64,000 nt of DNA from assembly GCA_964017045.1 (NCBI GenBank), contig OZ024810.1, positions 1,708,111-1,772,110 of the forward strand. Reading direction: 5' to 3'. The notes below the pieces were generated by a model. That model made no database searches and was not told where the DNA came from. It saw only the letters and a program-made list of their open reading frames with translations. The position numbers and the translations under genes are program-made. Of the stretch, positions 62,956 through 64,000 are shown piece after piece. The number at the start of each line of letters is the position of its first letter. The first letter of the stretch is position 1. Source of the DNA: Omphiscola glabra (Eukaryota > Mollusca > Gastropoda > Lymnaeidae).

Positions 62956-63764
62956 ATATAAATTATAAACAAACAACTCTCACACAACAGTGTATACCAT
63001 TTGTCCACTGACAATGACCAACTCAGCCACCACCACGCCATGTGCCGCTGAACAGTCTCATCTAACACTACCACCCTAACATCTCAGCTCGCCCAGACGT
63101 ACAGCCAACTCACCCACACGTACGACAAACCCACCCACAGACAAACATGTACACCATGAGATTCTGCCGAACGAAGGGTGATGGGTGGGGGGTCTTGGAA
63201 CTGGGCTAAGAGTTACAGGGGTGGGGTGCAAAATGTTTCCACATAAAAAGATGGGAGATGGCAACCCAACAAAACGAATGAAAACTAAAAAAAAAGATAG
63301 AAGAGGATGACATCAGCCGGAATAAACTAGATAAACTAGATTTTATTTTCTCGTCTCTGTGCCTCCACTGTGGCGATCTTTGAAAATGTTCGGGGCTGGC
63401 CGGCTTTAATCAATACTTCCATCACCAGCCCCCGCCGCTCGCTCTTGCAGCCTCTCTGGATACCCCCTGCCATCATAATACATACCGCCCCCTGCCATTA
63501 GCGAGACATTTTTACAGACCGATTCTTTTAATCCTGATGTGTGACGAGCGAGGGCCTAGACTGGGGCCTCATTTAAAAACTATGGGTCATCTGCAACGTG
63601 ATTATGTGTCACACCAACATAACAGTGTCTCATAGTCCGGCAGTCACGTCTATGTAATACTGGCATATCACCAATTATGTGCCCAATAACTTGGCGGCGG
63701 CGGTGGTGGTGCAATGTGTCGCAACCAAAAAAGCCTCCAGTTAGCACCTGGGTATGTATTTTGA
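62956..63764. other. Spacer with moderately GC-rich block
   Basis: Bases 63340-63570 are richer in GC than the surroundings (ggggctggccggctttaatc, cccccgccgctcgctcttgc). No gene or domain recognised. It could be regulatory, which the sequence alone does not show. Confidence 0.35.
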
Positions 63765-63852
63765 GTGTGAGAAGTAGAGAGGAACAGGTTGAGAGAAAGA
63801 GAGAGGAACAGGTTGAGAGAAAGAGAGAGGGACAGGTTGAGAGAAAGAGACA
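63765..63852. repeat. 24-bp purine-rich minisatellite
   Basis: Three to four copies of ggaacaggttgagagaaaga plus gaga. Confidence 0.9.
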
Positions 63853-64000
63853 GTAGACAAAATGACATCAAGCATTCCTAAATAGAACTCTGTTGTTAAA
63901 CAATATATACGTGTACTTCGGGCACCCACATAGCGCGACACCTATGGTTTCTTTATTATAGAATGACGACAGTCGGGGCATTGTCTCCAAAAGTCACCAA

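Overview
This is nuclear DNA from an invertebrate animal, most likely a mollusc and possibly a gastropod. The genes have short exons and AT-rich introns, the three encoded proteins are clear animal orthologues, and the LINE, hAT and MITE remnants and dense minisatellites fit a lophotrochozoan genome. The species cannot be fixed from the sequence. No prokaryotic operon, CRISPR array, or convincing tRNA or rRNA gene was seen. 

Three multi-exon genes were assembled by hand from splice sites, codon phase and remembered family similarity. (1) LETMD1, minus strand, 14528 to 3415: nine coding exons, 371 aa, a LETM1-domain mitochondrial membrane protein. (2) NUB1, plus strand, 17034 to 27363: sixteen coding exons, 623 aa, a UBL plus three-UBA adaptor that sends NEDD8/FAT10 conjugates to the proteasome. 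(3) A CSRNP (AXUD1-like) nuclear factor, minus strand, about 50989/50833 to 35787: three coding exons, about 1069-1121 aa. LETMD1 and NUB1 are head to head with 2.5 kb between start codons. NUB1 and CSRNP are tail to tail across 8.4 kb of AT-rich sequence. I see no sign that the three act in one pathway. Their linkage is notable because LETMD1 and CSRNP2 are also neighbours in human 12q13. 

Layout: 1-3.4 kb, minisatellites and a foldback element downstream of LETMD1. 3.4-14.5 kb, LETMD1, with LINE, MITE and ISL2EU-like insertions in its introns. 14.5-17.0 kb, intergenic/promoter DNA. 17.0-27.4 kb, NUB1, with a complete but dead hAT copy (1483 bp, 8-bp TSD), a MITE and several minisatellites in introns. 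27.4-35.8 kb, gene-free. 35.8-41.9 kb, CSRNP exons 3 and 2 with LINE debris between. 42.5-50.65 kb, one satellite of 118 copies of a 69-bp unit with no net indel, inside CSRNP intron 1. 50.7-51.0 kb, CSRNP exon 1. 51.4-63.9 kb, at least a dozen unrelated minisatellites, one 200-bp assembly gap, a GC-rich possible promoter at 53.64-53.96 kb and a few transposon fragments. 

The most unusual features are the perfectly phased 69-bp satellite starting 57 bp from a splice donor of a transcription-factor gene, the minisatellite-dense upstream region with nested higher-order structure, and several cases where a minisatellite appears to have grown out of a transposon sequence.
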